This document shows positions 11,510-24,800 of a stretch of 64,000 bases of DNA, in pieces; the first letter of the stretch is position 1; each line of letters begins with the position of its first letter. The notes under the pieces were generated by a model. That model saw nothing but the letters and a program-made list of their open reading frames with translations, had not been told where the DNA came from and ran no database searches. The stretch is from Pagrus major (lineage: Eukaryota > Chordata > Actinopteri > Spariformes > Sparidae). The position numbers and the translations under genes are program-made. The DNA is taken from NCBI RefSeq assembly GCF_040436345.1, contig NC_133234.1, positions 10,664,446-10,728,445 of the forward strand. Direction: 5' to 3'.

Positions 11510-12180
11510 AAAACGCTAGAGATTTGTGTATCTTGTATTTTGTTCTGCTGTCTGTGGAAGTACCAATATGTTCCATATCCACAGTGCAGCACATGTTCCT
11601 CTGGTTGGCCCTGAGTTTCTACAATGAAGCACATGGTCATCCATCTCCCCAGGACAGAGCGAGTACCCAGCAGCCTCAGTAGCCTGTCTGTGTGCAGACC
11701 ACCAGAAGTCATGACACATATTCTATTTAATTTGTAGCGTGACTTCTGGTGGTCTGCACACAGACACCAGGCTGAACAGCAGACACCGGATGCGCCAAGC
11801 TGAAGTCAGTAAGTTCAACTCATGTCTGGTTCACAACCTTAAAACTGTCAGGTCTGAGGTCAGCGTGTATAATTCCCCTGGACCTCAGGTGGGAGAGGCC
11901 TGTAGTCATCTCTGCCATGGGGACACGTAGTTTCTGTCCTCCATGTAAGCATACAGGCTTTGATCCAGGAGTTCAAAGTTAAGCTAGATGTGATCCTCAT
12001 CAAAGAAAAATCCATTCCACTTCATGATATTGCAGGAATCTGGATCCAGACCTCTTCAGGGTGGCAATTTCCTCTCTGGGCTGTCGAGTGATTTCAGGAT
12101 GATTCTTATTGACCTTAATTGCCAGCCAAGTCCTCCACCTTGTCACACCTGCCAGGTGATACAGGGGAGATGCAGCGTGA
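11510..12180 (-). pseudogene. HIPK-like protein kinase pseudogene fragment
   Basis: Read on the minus strand in shifting frames, the order of kinase landmarks is preserved. It shows LAIKVNKNHPEI (beta-3 lysine region), then REEIATLKR, NIMKWNGFFFDEDHI, FELLDQSLYAYMEDRNY, MTTGLSHLRSRGIIHADLRP (catalytic-loop HADL in place of HRDL, typical of HIPK-type kinases), a degenerate DFG region TDFSLAHPVS, and finally FIVETQGQPEEHVLHCGYGT, which resembles the HIPK block after the activation segment. Several frameshifts and stops interrupt it, and no introns are visible between the landmarks. It is probably a dead copy of the HIPK-like kinases that are expanded in fishes. A 27-bp inverted repeat lies inside it. 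Confidence 0.72.
11685..11766. repeat. Perfect 27-bp inverted repeat with 28-base spacer
   Basis: Left arm 11685-11711 (starts TGTCTGTGTGCAGACCACC) and right arm 11740-11766 are exact reverse complements, separated by 28 AT-rich bases. It sits inside the kinase pseudogene and looks like a local inverted duplication of pseudogene sequence. Confidence 0.9.
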
Positions 12181-13337
12181 AATCACTTTGTCTTATAGGG
12201 CAATTACATGAAATAGTTAAAGGTGGCCTGTAAGAGGAGAATTTGTCATATTTTTGAATGTAGTCATTATTAATTTTAGTTCTACTTCTGAGCTGATGCA
12301 AGTGCTCACGCTCCTTCACAAGTCTCCGCCATCGTTGGCAGTTCTGTCGTCAACTCAGCGCAGTTACATCTCACCTCACACTCGCTCCCCTGCTGTTTAA
12401 GCAGCACCTCAAGGTGTTTTACTCCCGTATCCACAGTGATTAGATTGTGGACTGACGCTGCTGCTCTGCTACTATCCTATCACACTACGACCCTTGTGTA
12501 GACACCGTGGAATAAAGCACAAGTGTCAATAACACTTTGATTATGAAGTGAACTAAACATATAATACAAAAAAGAATGTCACCACTGCAATGCCTTCATT
12601 TACATTGTTTCTAAGCAGGGGTGTAGCGCAAAAATCTGGGGCCCATATGAGGCCTGAGTGGGCCCCTCCCCTTTGAATGAAAATACTGTCACACCTTTTC
12701 AAATACCGAGTCAACAAGTATCACATGCAGCTACATTCATTATTAATAATGACGTGTTTATGATGTATTTATTTAAGACTGTCTGTAGTTTCTGCACGTT
12801 ACTTGTTTTTTTCATTAATATACTGCAATAACTTGGTCCATGGTTTGAATTGGGTGCATGAGTTCAACCGCATGTCAAAGGTATAAATAACATCTTTTCA
12901 ACTAAACTTCGATTCTTGAGTTGAACCACTTTATATATTTTTTTCAGTTGTTTTTTTTTTTACGTTTTAAAGTCCCCATCTGCTTCAGTTATTTTTTTAT
13001 CAGAAAAATGTGTTGTTTGCTGTTTTCCTGTGAAGGTAAACAGATAATAACATAAGATAAAGAGAGAATGTTAGGGTGAAAGTGATTAAAATCTCCACAC
13101 TTTATACTTTGCAGTCTTGAGTGAGTATTGTCAGCTATGCCTCCATCCAGCCAGGCTGCCCAGGAGCATCTCCCCTAGTCAGTGATGGATGGGGGGTTAC
13201 TGTCTCTCACCCCAGCTGCAGTCTGCACCACCCTGCCCCGTTCTTCATATTGTCATATCTGGGGCTTCCACTGTGTTTTATGTAGGCCAAGATGGAGGGA
13301 GGAGGGCCATAGATGGGGGGGTCGATTCTTTCTTTTA
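12181..13337. other. Intergenic, no gene seen
   Basis: No supported coding sequence. Around 12617-12670 a CAGGGGTGTAGC word followed by GGGGCCC resembles a hAT-type element end, with no partner found. Confidence 0.4.
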
Positions 13338-13347
13338 CCCTCCTTTT

Positions 13348-13406
<59 letters not shown>

Positions 13407-13407
13407 C
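13338..13407. repeat. (CTTT)n microsatellite
   Basis: Uninterrupted TTTC/CTTT tract of about seventeen units. It explains the poly-Phe/Leu/Ser and poly-Lys/Glu/Arg open frames here. Confidence 0.98.
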
Positions 13408-13690
13408 TCCACTCTATTACAAGGTGATTACACAGTTTTTGCACGGATGCTCACCATAATAGAAAACAACACTATTTAATCCCCGGGCTGAACTTTAGCT
13501 CTCGCCATGTTTTGTACAATTAGGCAGCATTTACACTCTGGATGCAGAGTCGTGTGGATGAGTCTGTTGGGGCTGCAGGACTCTTAATCTGGATTACCAT
13601 GCAGCGCGGCCATGCTTTTTTTTATAATCAGTTTGGTGAGCTGTGATTCTCGGCAGCGCATGACACATCTGGATGGAGGCAGTCGGTTAT

Positions 13691-13695
<5 letters not shown>

Positions 13696-13724
<29 letters not shown>
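13696..13724. repeat. (TG)n microsatellite beside the tex2 first exon
   Basis: About fourteen TG units followed by GAGA-rich sequence, just before the probable tex2 5' exon. Confidence 0.95.
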
Positions 13725-13726
<2 letters not shown>

Positions 13727-13739
13727 CTGCGTGAGAGAG

Positions 13740-13878
13740 CGAGAGAGAGAGTCAGAGGGAGAGAGAGCGAGGGCGATGAGACTCCTCAGTCCGCGGTCTT
13801 TGCGCACACAAATGGAAAGGGAAGTATCGGAGGAGCGGCGGGTTTAGTCACATTTCCATGCACAGAAATATTTTCCCG
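13740..13878 (+). other. Probable non-coding first exon of tex2
   Basis: A GC-richer, CpG-containing stretch (TCAGTCCGCGGTCTTTGCG, GGAGCGGCGGG) ends in a strong donor, CCCG|GTGAGTAT, with GT at 13879-13880. It precedes the first coding exon of tex2 by about 4.9 kb on the same strand. The start shown is approximate. It carries no useful ATG frame. Assignment to tex2 is inferred from position and the strong donor. Confidence 0.45.
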
Positions 13879-14109
13879 GTGAGTATATCTTCCTAATCTG
13901 CATTTAAGTTACTCTTCTCTTTTGTGCAAAACATCACCAGCGCTGCAGATGTTTGTATTTGTATCCAAAAGTCAGAGATGGAGAAGGTCTGGTGCGCATG
14001 AAACACACTTTTTATTGGCAGCGCGCACTGACAGCGGTTTCTTCTCGGTCACTTTAACTTCTCCTTCCTGTCTTCACTTGTCTCGTGTGGATGAGTCGTG
14101 CGTAAAGAG

Positions 14110-14365
14110 AAAGATAAGAGGTGTTAGCACACAAATTAGGGGCCACATGCTGTATTTATGTGCATTCATACTTTGTAAAATGACTCTTTGAGGTGTATTT
14201 GGGCTCATTATCCTGCTGCAGAATGAATCTGTCTCCAAAAAGATGCAAACCAGAGGGTGTAGCATGTCTCTGAAGAATGGACTTCGTCAGGGTGGAGTCA
14301 ATTATGTGCAGGTGCCCACAGCCCCAGACTTGAATACTCCCACCACCATGTTTCCTGTCCATCTC
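14110..14365 (-). mobile_element. Tc1/mariner-like transposase fragment
   Basis: The minus-strand frame contains HGGGSIQVWGCG, then ILQRHATPSGLHLFGDRFIL, then QQDNEPKYTSK. This matches the order and spacing of Tc1-family transposases (GGGSVMVWGC ... FQQDNDPKHTS, carrying a catalytic Asp). The upstream and downstream transposase parts and terminal repeats are not visible, so it is an inactive remnant. Confidence 0.85.
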
Positions 14366-16132
14366 CTTACATACGCCCTCTGTTACTGCTATAAATCTCT
14401 ATCTTGGAATCATAAATGAATAAGACTTTCTTTCTAATCATCCACCGTGAAATCCTCAAGCTCTGATCTTGTTTCACCTCCTGAGAAGTAGTTAAGAAAG
14501 TGCTAGTCGCCCTCTGAGATCATTATGAGACAGCTGCTCTCTCTGACAGGACTTTTGCTGATTGGAGTTGTTTATTTAGCTAATTCTGTATCTGTGATGA
14601 ACTTGCTTTTCTTTCTCTCAGGGAACTAGACTTTATTTTTTGATCCGCTGATGGTGTGGTCGCGCTCTGGATACAACTGGTCCAGTTTCTGTAAAGAGGC
14701 ACTGCTCCCTTAGAAACCTAGAGTCTAACCATGATCTGACTCTGACACGTTCACTTACTTGCTGAATCAAAACTATCTTATTATTTCCAGGTTTACCACA
14801 CATTGGATTGTCAATGTACTCCACCACATTTTAGTTGCATGTTTTATTTGCCTCACAGTCCAAAACTCAGTGGTTTACTGTCATATATGCAGGGCCGGAT
14901 TAAAATGGAAAGATGACAGTAGACATATGTTCAGATTATTTTAGGGCCCCGCTGCACACACAATTTGATATTTGGTAAACAAACAAAATGACTTAACTGC
15001 CACGTGATTATTATTGTTATTGTTAATTTAGTTAGGGATATATTTGAACTTTTCTATTTCTATTTCAGGATTCATACACAATTGGTTAAACGTACAGTAT
15101 CTTTAGGGAAAGTCTATATAACATGTATATTTTCAATAAATAAGTGTATAAACATTTAAATAAAGTTTTAGATCAGATACTTCTTTAGATTTTAGATGTA
15201 TATATTTTAAAAATACAGAATGCCTATGCCTGGATCCTTCAGTAATAATAAAAGGATACAAATGTTTAAGAGTAAGACTGTACTGAAAAAAACGGCTTAA
15301 AGTCCATTATTGATCACATATTCAATAATTACTTTGTAATAACCTTAAAGGTGTTAATTTTGTATTCACGTCACAACACCGCTGTTGTTTGAATCATCTG
15401 CCCCTTCAAGTGGTTGCCAGTTTGCCCGCTAGCTAACATTGTGAACGCTAACACAGAAACCAACAATTTCAAGTCCTCTCCACAGTTTATTGTATCACTC
15501 AAGGCCAAAAGAAATACCTTTGCCTTTTGATTTGGTCCTTTCACTACGAGAAAAATATATTTTCTTTTCAAGCCTTCCTAGAAGCTCTGTAGACATATTA
15601 TTTTTGAAAAGTGATTTTTCTATACAAAAGTGTTCAATCAATATGACCTTGAAAAAGAAGGCTGAACAAGGAAATGTTGTTTTTTTTTTTACAGCCCACA
15701 TACCCTGTAACTAATATAATTGATGCGAAAAAACATTTAATTTCAGTTGAATATCTTCTGCAGGTGTTCCCATCGGTCAACAACTCATCAAACCACTCAG
15801 GGACGCCCTGTGTGCGGTACAGAAATATCTGCATGCGTTTTTTTTGCTCGTTTATTCGGAATTGTCCTTAATCGTCTGCATATGTCTTTTAGCATAAGAA
15901 TAAGCGCAGTGACAGTAAAAGGACTCTGAAGGATTGAGATGTCATAATAACTTCAATCAACACTGGGTCATGAAGATGAGCAAGCTTGGAAATACACCCC
16001 ACCAAATGTTGGTTTAGACCTTAATCCAGCTACGTGATTTGTCAGATTTCACAGTAAAACCCTGCATTAATGTTAATCTGAGATTGTTACTGTTTGTGTC
16101 TGATCAGAGGTTGACACACAAACACACACAAA

Positions 16133-16135
16133 CCC

Positions 16136-16212
<77 letters not shown>
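16133..16212. repeat. (CA)n microsatellite
   Basis: Nearly pure CA tract of about forty units. Confidence 0.98.
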
Positions 16213-16214
<2 letters not shown>

Positions 16215-18827
16215 CACAGACACGCTGTTAGGCTTATCTGACCATCACTCATTGAGAATGTAAAGGATTGATCGAACACATTGCAGTGAACTCAGAGCAG
16301 ATGTGTGCTGTGTTTCGTGCCACGGTCATCACATGATCCATCTGTATGTCACAAACAGCCTTATGGAACAGTTCACATCTCTCTTATCACCAAGCATCAC
16401 ACTTGTGAGGGACCTGACATGAATGTTAAGCCCCAGTGACCACCGGCCCATGGAGTCCCACAATCAAGCAGATATTGATTAAAAATATACAGTACCACAT
16501 TCATCCCACTCTTCCTTCTCTTCTTGGGTTTCTTTGTTGTCCTTGTTTAAACCAGAGCTTTACTCAGCTTCCTGGCCTCCGGGGTTGTCACAGCTGAATT
16601 CTTTCAACAACGCAGTTAAACCAAAACCCAAAGGACGGAGTTAGGAGAGTCAGCAGAGCCCACACAAACACTTTACAATAAATTGGGGTTTTTTTTCTTT
16701 TCTTTTGGGGATAAAAGCTTAAATATAACATTTTGAAAGGGACTAGTAAATGATGCATACCAGACACAGACTGATTTATAACTTAAAAACAGAAATAGGA
16801 ACATTTTTAAGCTATGCTAGCAGCGTGGCCCAATGTTGGTCAGTGGATCCCTTTGGTCCAGACAATTTCGATTCATTTTGCACACTCATTCATGGTCCCC
16901 GGTGGATTAATCCTACTGACTTTGTTGATCCTGACATTTTGTCCACTACTTCAGTTAATTTGGAAATATATCATAAACAAATGTCATTCCCATCATCTTC
17001 ACTTTATGTTAAGTGCTAATTAGAGTTTTCCTTTCGCAAGCTAGCATGCTAATAAGATGGCGAACATGGTAAAACATTATATTGCCTAAATATCAGCATG
17101 TTAGCACCGCCGTTGCGAAAATTTGAAGTTTTCAGATGTGAGCATTTAGATAGCTCAAAGCACTTCTGAGTAGTACCTCAAAGAGCTGCTAGAATGATAC
17201 TGTTTTAGCCCCAGGCCTACTTTCACTCCACAGTGGATTTTACCACTTAAGGCAAAAAAAAAAAATACCTTCACTTGTTGATTTGGTTCTTTCATTATGA
17301 GAAAAAGATTTATTTCTTATTCAGTTGCAAAACAACCTGACTTGTAGCTGCACTGATTTGATATTAAAACATTTGGATTAGCAGCATCTGGAGCTTATAT
17401 ACAGCAGTTTCATAACTAGCAAGACAATATGGCAACATTTTCCAGTCCTGTAATTAGCTTGGACAAAACATTGTTAGCTTAACAGTAGTTTAGCGTTCCT
17501 GTTGTGCGTGTGTGTTTGTGTTTTCTGGCACCTCGCAGGTTCTGGCCCCTCTTCCCACCCCGTTAAAAAGCCAAGAGGAAGGTCTAATGCCGCATGGCTG
17601 CATGTGTGTCTGCGAGGGTTTATCTCCCCACCGTCCATTTTGGGTGAGAGCAGATTAGACAGAATCCACCAGCTGCTGTGGAATTGGTTGAAATTGTGCC
17701 ACACAGCGCTGTAATACAGTTACGTAAATCTGACCAGTCAGAGGTAGGGTTTAACTCGCATAAAGAGCAGGGCACTTGACCCAGAGAGGCAGCGAATGAA
17801 AAGGGTCCCCACCGGGCCTTTGTGCTGCTTTTCCAGCTTGTGTCCAGCGATGCAGAACTGCTCTCTTCTCCCACAAAATGACAGCTGATAATACACATCG
17901 CCTCTCTGTTCTGTGTTGGGTTTTGTTGGTATCATTTTGACATGTCAGAGAGTGGTGGCTGCATAATGTGTTATGTGGGAAACGTGCAACTCTATTGACA
18001 CACAAAAGCCAGTTCGGGGGGAATGACAGAGAGCATCTTTGAACTCTCCTCACTATTCATCTCAGGGTTACATAAGTAAGTCTTTAAACAGCTCGGAAGA
18101 CGTGAGAGGGAGGGTTGAGACTCTGGGTTTTTAAGGCTGACAGTTAGCTCTTTAGGGAATGAGCCTGGAAGACACTAGTCGTCACCTCAGGGAGATGATG
18201 GGCTGAATATTACCTCAGAGAGTGAATGTGGTGATGCTTATTTAGTGTTTTATTTGGGCATTACAATTTTGCTAAAGCCATAAATATAATGTCTGTGTTT
18301 TGTACAGAAAGGCTGCCTCCTTCACTCACATGATAATCTTGTTCATGTGCAGACGAACTGCCTCCACATAGATTGAATGAATTCTATTTAAACTTCCAAT
18401 CAGCCCCAAAAGACATTAGAGCCAGAACTGCCCTAGTTTGTGCAACATTTGGGGGAGACAGACTGTCTTGTCTATTTTTGCTTGCCTCTGAAACTCACTC
18501 AATATGTGGAGCGACAGCTTTGGGAGAGGTACTTACTTGGATCGGATTCGGGCTCACTAGTCTTCATAGTGTTGATTTCCCACAACTCTTCTGAGCTGAA
18601 CTACGTGACATTCACACGTTAATGCGTAGTTGCCGCTGGTAAGCAGTTTCTGTGAAAGTGACGCACGGGCGACGAAAAGACGCCTTTTCCTCTCTCTCCA
18701 CGGCTCATTCCCTGACTGCTTTTATTTGCTCTGCCTCCGAAGCTTAATAATGTAGCTGACCATGTTCTTTATTTGTTCTCTTTCACTGACTCGTAGGTGC
18801 CTTGGCTGTGCGATGTAAAGTCAAAAA

Positions 18828-21800
18828 ATGGCAGAGAGTGGAACAAATGGGGAGAGAAGAGGTGAGGATAAAGGAAGAGGAGGTGGCAGACCTCGACAGG
18901 AGCCCCAGAGCCCGAATCTTGGCATTTCACCAGTCAACACCCCCTCCCTTGGGACTAAGAGGCATCTCCCTCGAGGGATTGTGATCCAGCTGACTGGGAC
19001 AGAGGGAGACTGGGACAGTCTGGATGACAGTGAGCTTATCTTCTCCCTCGACCATGATGAAGACTACCCTTCCATATCTCTCTCCAAGGACAGGCAGCTC
19101 TCTGTTGAGGATGACAGAGGCTTGCAGTCCCAAGCTTTCCACGTCCCTCTTTCTCCCTCGTCTCCTGGCTCTCTCAGCAACTGCTCTGCCATTGGCCCCA
19201 GCTTCCTCTCCCCAGGTCCTTCTTCACCCACCCACCGACCCCTCGCAAGCCTGGTCAAGTCTCTCTCCACAGAGCTGGAGCCTAAAGAAGGATCCACCCT
19301 GAGACCTAAGCCCTTTCTCAGCCTCGTGAAGTCGATCTCCACAGAGATCTCCCGCTCAGAGCCCGAGGTGTCGCAGTCCAAATCGGACTCCCGCCTCAAC
19401 CTCCACCTGTGGAAACAGCTTACCCAATCAAAAACTCGCAGCAATGGGGACTCTCGCACTGCGCCCCCTTCTCCTAGCTCTCTCTCCCCGAGTGCAGAGG
19501 GTCTGAAAGGGGGCTTCTTCAAAATGGAGTTAGAGGACACCAAGAGGAAGCTCTCGGAGGCCGTGCACGAGCCTCTGAGCAGCATGTTCAGTAAGATCAT
19601 GAGAGAGGAGAGTGTGGGCAGCCCCAAACACCAGGGGAAGACCCAGGGGGCTCATCAGGCCAGCCCCAGAGGTTTGGGTCGTGAAAGTAGCACGGACACG
19701 GTTCTTTCTGAGTCTCCTGTGAGGAACACTAGAAAAACGGATGCTGATGTTTTGCCTGTGTTTGACTGGCCTTCTGTTAGACATCCTGGGAGAGGTTACC
19801 GCAGCCACTGCCCAGTGCATCGCAACAGACAACACCACAGAGATGAGGAGCTGGAAATATGTACAGACGGTGACACGATGCAAGTATTAGCCACTGAGAC
19901 TTACCGACCGGCCAGGAGATCACCTGCTGGTCCTCAGGTCCTTGCACCACCCTCGGTTAGGACTTCTCCCCTTCCTCAGCCCCCTCATCCTCTCCCACGC
20001 ATGAGTTTGTTCTGCGTGGCAGTCTTGTCATACGGCTACTTCATCTTGCCTCTCAGTCCATACTTCTCTGGCCTGGCTTTGGGATTAGCATTGGGATTCT
20101 TGTTAGGATTGCTGCTCATCAGGATGGGTTCCTCCAGATCTCGCTGCTCAGATACTGCATACAGACCACCGCAGACTCTGTTGGGGGAGGGGATTCTGAC
20201 AGGAGGCACAGTCAGCAGTGAGCCTGAAACCCTCAAGGTAAATGGATGAGTCATGAAGGAAGAAAATGTCACACTCTTGTTCTCACCTTATTTTCAGCCA
20301 CCTCAGTCTCACTCCAACACCAACACATTTCTCAACATGTTTTCAATCTATACCATCTGAGAAAGCACTGATAGGTGTGATGAAGTCTTGAATTTAATTT
20401 CTTTGTTCCACCCAACCCTTTTGCCCTTTTCTCCTGAAGGATTAGTTGTCATTTTGGGAAAAATACTTCAGTTTCTGGTGGACAGTGAGATGAAAAGATC
20501 AATACTACTCCAATGTATGTCCAGTAAATATAAGGATCAGCTTAGCACAAAGAATGGCGCCAGGGAGTAGTAGCTCGCCTGGCTGCCTCCAAATTTTTTC
20601 AGAATTTCAAATTTCTCCATGTCAGGCTTATACCAACAGTCCACAGTAAGTCACACTAGAGCCAGGCAAGACGTTTTCCCATTTTCCGGTTTTTATGCTA
20701 CGCTAAGCTAACTAGTTGCAGCTTCATACTGAATGGACAGAGATAAGAGTGGTACTGATCTTCTCAACTAACTCTCTCCAAGTTAGATTAGTCCCGATTC
20801 CATCCAAATCTAATGCAAATGTTTAACTAATTTTTCGGAAAATCAGCAAAAGGAAGTTGATTGATTGAGTTTCCATCCATTTTTGTAATGCGGTGATGTG
20901 CATTGAGATAAACAGGTGGTGGCGTTAAGTCTCCTGTCCAGATCCTTTAGACCACTGCAGAAGAAGAGGGTGCAACAAGCTGACTTTATTAACAGAATGA
21001 CAGTCCTCAAACAATTAAAAACTATGTGGAAATTTGTGATGGAAAAATGGCATTTATGTTTGTATATGTATTTTGGGGTCACACTCTCCTTATCTGTCTT
21101 ATTGGTTATACCTGATGTTTTTGTCTCCCTAGTGGCTAAGAGGCCTCAGCAGATGTTTAAGTGACATGCTTAGTAATACAGTCATTTAAAAGAATGGCCA
21201 GTTTGGTATTGTTGCCATAGCAACTTCAATATGAATACACCTTAGCAATCATTTTTTCTCCTATTCAGTAATGCCCTTGAAACCAAGAGGTACAAGATAA
21301 CTGTTGCAGAAATTGCCTTTGAAGTGAAAAAAGGTTCAAAACAAACTGATATTTAATATCTTTCTGACCGCGCCATAATAGCATAACTGCAGACTACTCA
21401 TCGAAATACCTACTTAGTGAGAGTGACTGATTTCTGAGTGAACTTTTAAAGGTTGCTTAAGGGCTACAGGAAATACAGCATCAAGAGTTCCTCTAATTAG
21501 TTTTCAGCCGCGCAAATAGACCAGTTAGAGTGGTGTCAAGCCGGCGTGTCACCTAAGTGTCTCTGCTGACTGTTTCCTTCAAAGATTAAAGCTCCTGAAA
21601 GTGGTGTGCAGTAGCATAAGGTACCCAGAATGCAATTAAAACTTTTCGATAATAAAAACTGCCGGAGCCGCAGTGGTAATTACTGTTCTCCTCTTGGTTG
21701 AGTTTGACACAGGGCAACCGGGCAGGACAACTACCAGCCAGACTCTGTCAGTTCCAAAGGCAATTAGTGTTGGATACAGACAGGAGGACGCTGTAATCTG

Positions 21801-24800
21801 TCATGTCGGGAGGCAGGAGAATGGGGCTGATGGTGATGGTTGGAAATGGGGGTTTTATACTGTCTCGGTGTTGCGAGATAATTCCCCTGTTTGGTCATTA
21901 GCAGTTTGGTTTCAGTCTGAGGACTGTTACAGTGTAAAAGTCAACCAAAGGGTTTGTGAGGTGTTTGTAAGGTTGCAGGGTAATCAGAGGACAGATCAGT
22001 TCTGATGTTTGATCTGAGGGAGGGCCAGAGGCTTAAACCACAAAATGTAAGCATGTATAATACATTGTATGTATCATGAACACTTCAGCATGCATTTCAG
22101 ACGAGCAAAGCGTTATCCTGAGCTCAACCCAGTGGGCAGAATAATGTACATTTCTGCAAATTCAGATATGTTGAAACTACTTTTCTATATGTTGTACCTT
22201 TCAGATTCTTTGGGTTCAGTTTTCAGTGTTATGTTGTGACTTGGTTAGGGTTAGGAGAAGATCATGTTTTGGTTCTGTCGACGAATAAGATGGATGGAAA
22301 TTGTCCCGAAGCCTTGTTAAAAATATATTTAATCGTTAAAACACTGTCTCAAACAGTGGCCTCGGACTTGGCAGCCACCTTGTAAATAACTATACAATAT
22401 ATATATACATTTGTTAGCGTGATGTGACACATATTATGGAAATGTTGACATGATACGTATGACACGAACAAAGTGGAAGGTATCTGTGCTTTGCAGACAT
22501 GTAAAATCTCATTCTTTTGTTATATTCCCTGCATATTTTCTTGTACTAACATTTGTGTGGATGACGGCATAATGATGGCAGACTCACATTCTGTACTGCT
22601 TTTGTTCCACGACTAAATTGCACATGTTAGTAAATATTTATGTTGAAATCCACTGAGAGACTTTACCCAGTTTACCCAGTCTGTCAGTGTGCTGTTATGC
22701 TGTAGCCCTCATGTCTAGGCTGATTACAAACATCAACAACAACATTCTCAAGACTGAAATAATTCCCGATCACTTGTTTCTTCTTCTCACTTGGAAGTGT
22801 GCATAGCGTTGATTGAAATTGACCCTTACTTTCTACCTTTTTCAGGGCTGGATGAATGAGATGCATGATTACGACCCAGAAACCTACCATCCAGCTCTGA
22901 CTCACTCCGTGTTTGCCACCCTGGAGGGCTCCTGTCTCCGTCTGGACTCCCCGCGCACCAACATTAGCCGCAGGGCCACGTACGACGAGAGAGTCGTCGA
23001 GGCCACCTTCGTCAAGTCACGCTGCTTTCAGCTTGCAAAGAGCAAAGTATGATGACTGCCTGAGTAACTGTGTTAATGGGATCTGTGTTGTGTATCTGAG
23101 GCTGTTGTGTTTTTTTAAGCGGATTACACGGAGGAAAGTGAAAAACTCATACATTTTGGCATTGTTGATGTTCTGATACTGTTTGTAGCCACTTCAGAGC
23201 TGCAAGATAAAATCAGAGCAAATCTAGTTCAAGACCAAGAAAGTAAGAACACACTCCGTGCACAAGTTAAAGGTACGCTATGTAGGATTTGAGGGGATTT
23301 AGAAGGATCTACCGGCAGAAATGGAATACAATATTCATAATTACGTTTTCATTTCAACAACCTGAAGGTAAGAACTGTCGTTTTTTCGCTACCCAACAAT
23401 GAGCCTTTTTGATCTTCTACAGAGTCCTCCAACAGGAGCCCAGAACAAATGTTTTGTGGCCACTACAGAGGAGGGTGAAGCGAGGGGTATTTCGTTGGTC
23501 TGCAGTGTTACCATTAGATGCCACTAAATCCATCACACCTAGACCTTTGAAGAGTTTCTTATGGATTAGCACGACTTGGTGCTTACAGCTAATTGCTAAC
23601 ATCGACATGCTAACATGTTCACAATGACAATGGTAACATGATTGATGTTATGCATTGATGTGTTTACAAATTTAGTTTAGCTTGCGAGCATGGTAACATT
23701 TTCTGTTTAGAACTAAACACAAAGTACAAACAAAGCAGGGAACTGGAACAAAAGCATTCAGTATCTAGTTAATGAATGCATGAGCCTTCAGGATTATATG
23801 ATATTGTATTTAGGATTTTGTACAATGCCTGAAATAGCTGGTACTGCCTGGGAGAAAACAAACAGAGGTGGAATGAAATGTCAATAGGAAAGAAACAGTT
23901 AAATCAGCTTCTAATATTGGTTAAACCAACATTAATTAATCATTCATAAATGGGACATTTGACTGCACTGCAGCTGTCTTTTGCTTTGACATAACAAAAC
24001 TCTGCCATTGTTCCCGAAAGGTATTCCTGCTGCCGTCTGTGTTGGCTCGGAAGAGGATGTGGAACCCGAAGTATCCCATCTGCATCCACCTGACAGGGGG
24101 AGCAAACTCCCAGGCGGATGAGGGAGGAAAGTCGGAGGATAGTCGCGGAGAGGACCCGGGAGCCGAACCAGCAAGTCCAAAACAAAGTTCCTCTATAGAT
24201 GCCCAAGACCTTCCCACCACTATTTACCTCTTCGGCCGCACAGGACGAGAGAAAGAAGAGTGGTTTCGTCACTTCCTGTTTGCCTCCATGGATACAGAGA
24301 GGGAAAAAGAGAGGCCTGGCAGATGTGTGTCCAGATCGGGTACGAGACACGTTAATAATGCATTAGAGAAGAGAAGGCTTCCAGATAAGGCATCTATACA
24401 AATGCTATATGTGTGTGGATTATGGATTACATGCTCCAATTCTTTGCATTTCAAAGCCGATCCCTTTTGAGGGAACACACAGATCTCACAGCTGACAGGG
24501 CAGAGGCATCAGAACAACATCTAACACAGGCAACAGCTTTGTTTTGGAGAATCGAAGAGAAGAGATGCAACCGCAAACATATTACACATATTTACTTTTC
24601 TTATGCAAATCTTTTTACTTAATCTGTCATCTGTCACATTTCCTTTTTCTATTGCTACACTCATGGGAAGTGCTGGTGATTAATAAGAGGACAGATTTTG
24701 GTTATTTGAAGGACATCTTGAACATCTTGGGGAATATGCTAATGCTATTTGCTTTGGCGTTAGATAAGAAAGATTAATTAAAGGAACAATGTGTAAGAAT

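Larger units (their letters stand above)
13879..18796 (+). other. Probable tex2 intron 1
   Basis: A 4.9-kb stretch without supported exons. It contains a Tc1-like transposase fragment (14110-14365), a long CA microsatellite (16133-16212) and scattered repeat debris. One shared piece (roughly GATTTGGTCCTTTCACTACGA) recurs diverged near 15530 and 17280. Confidence 0.4.
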
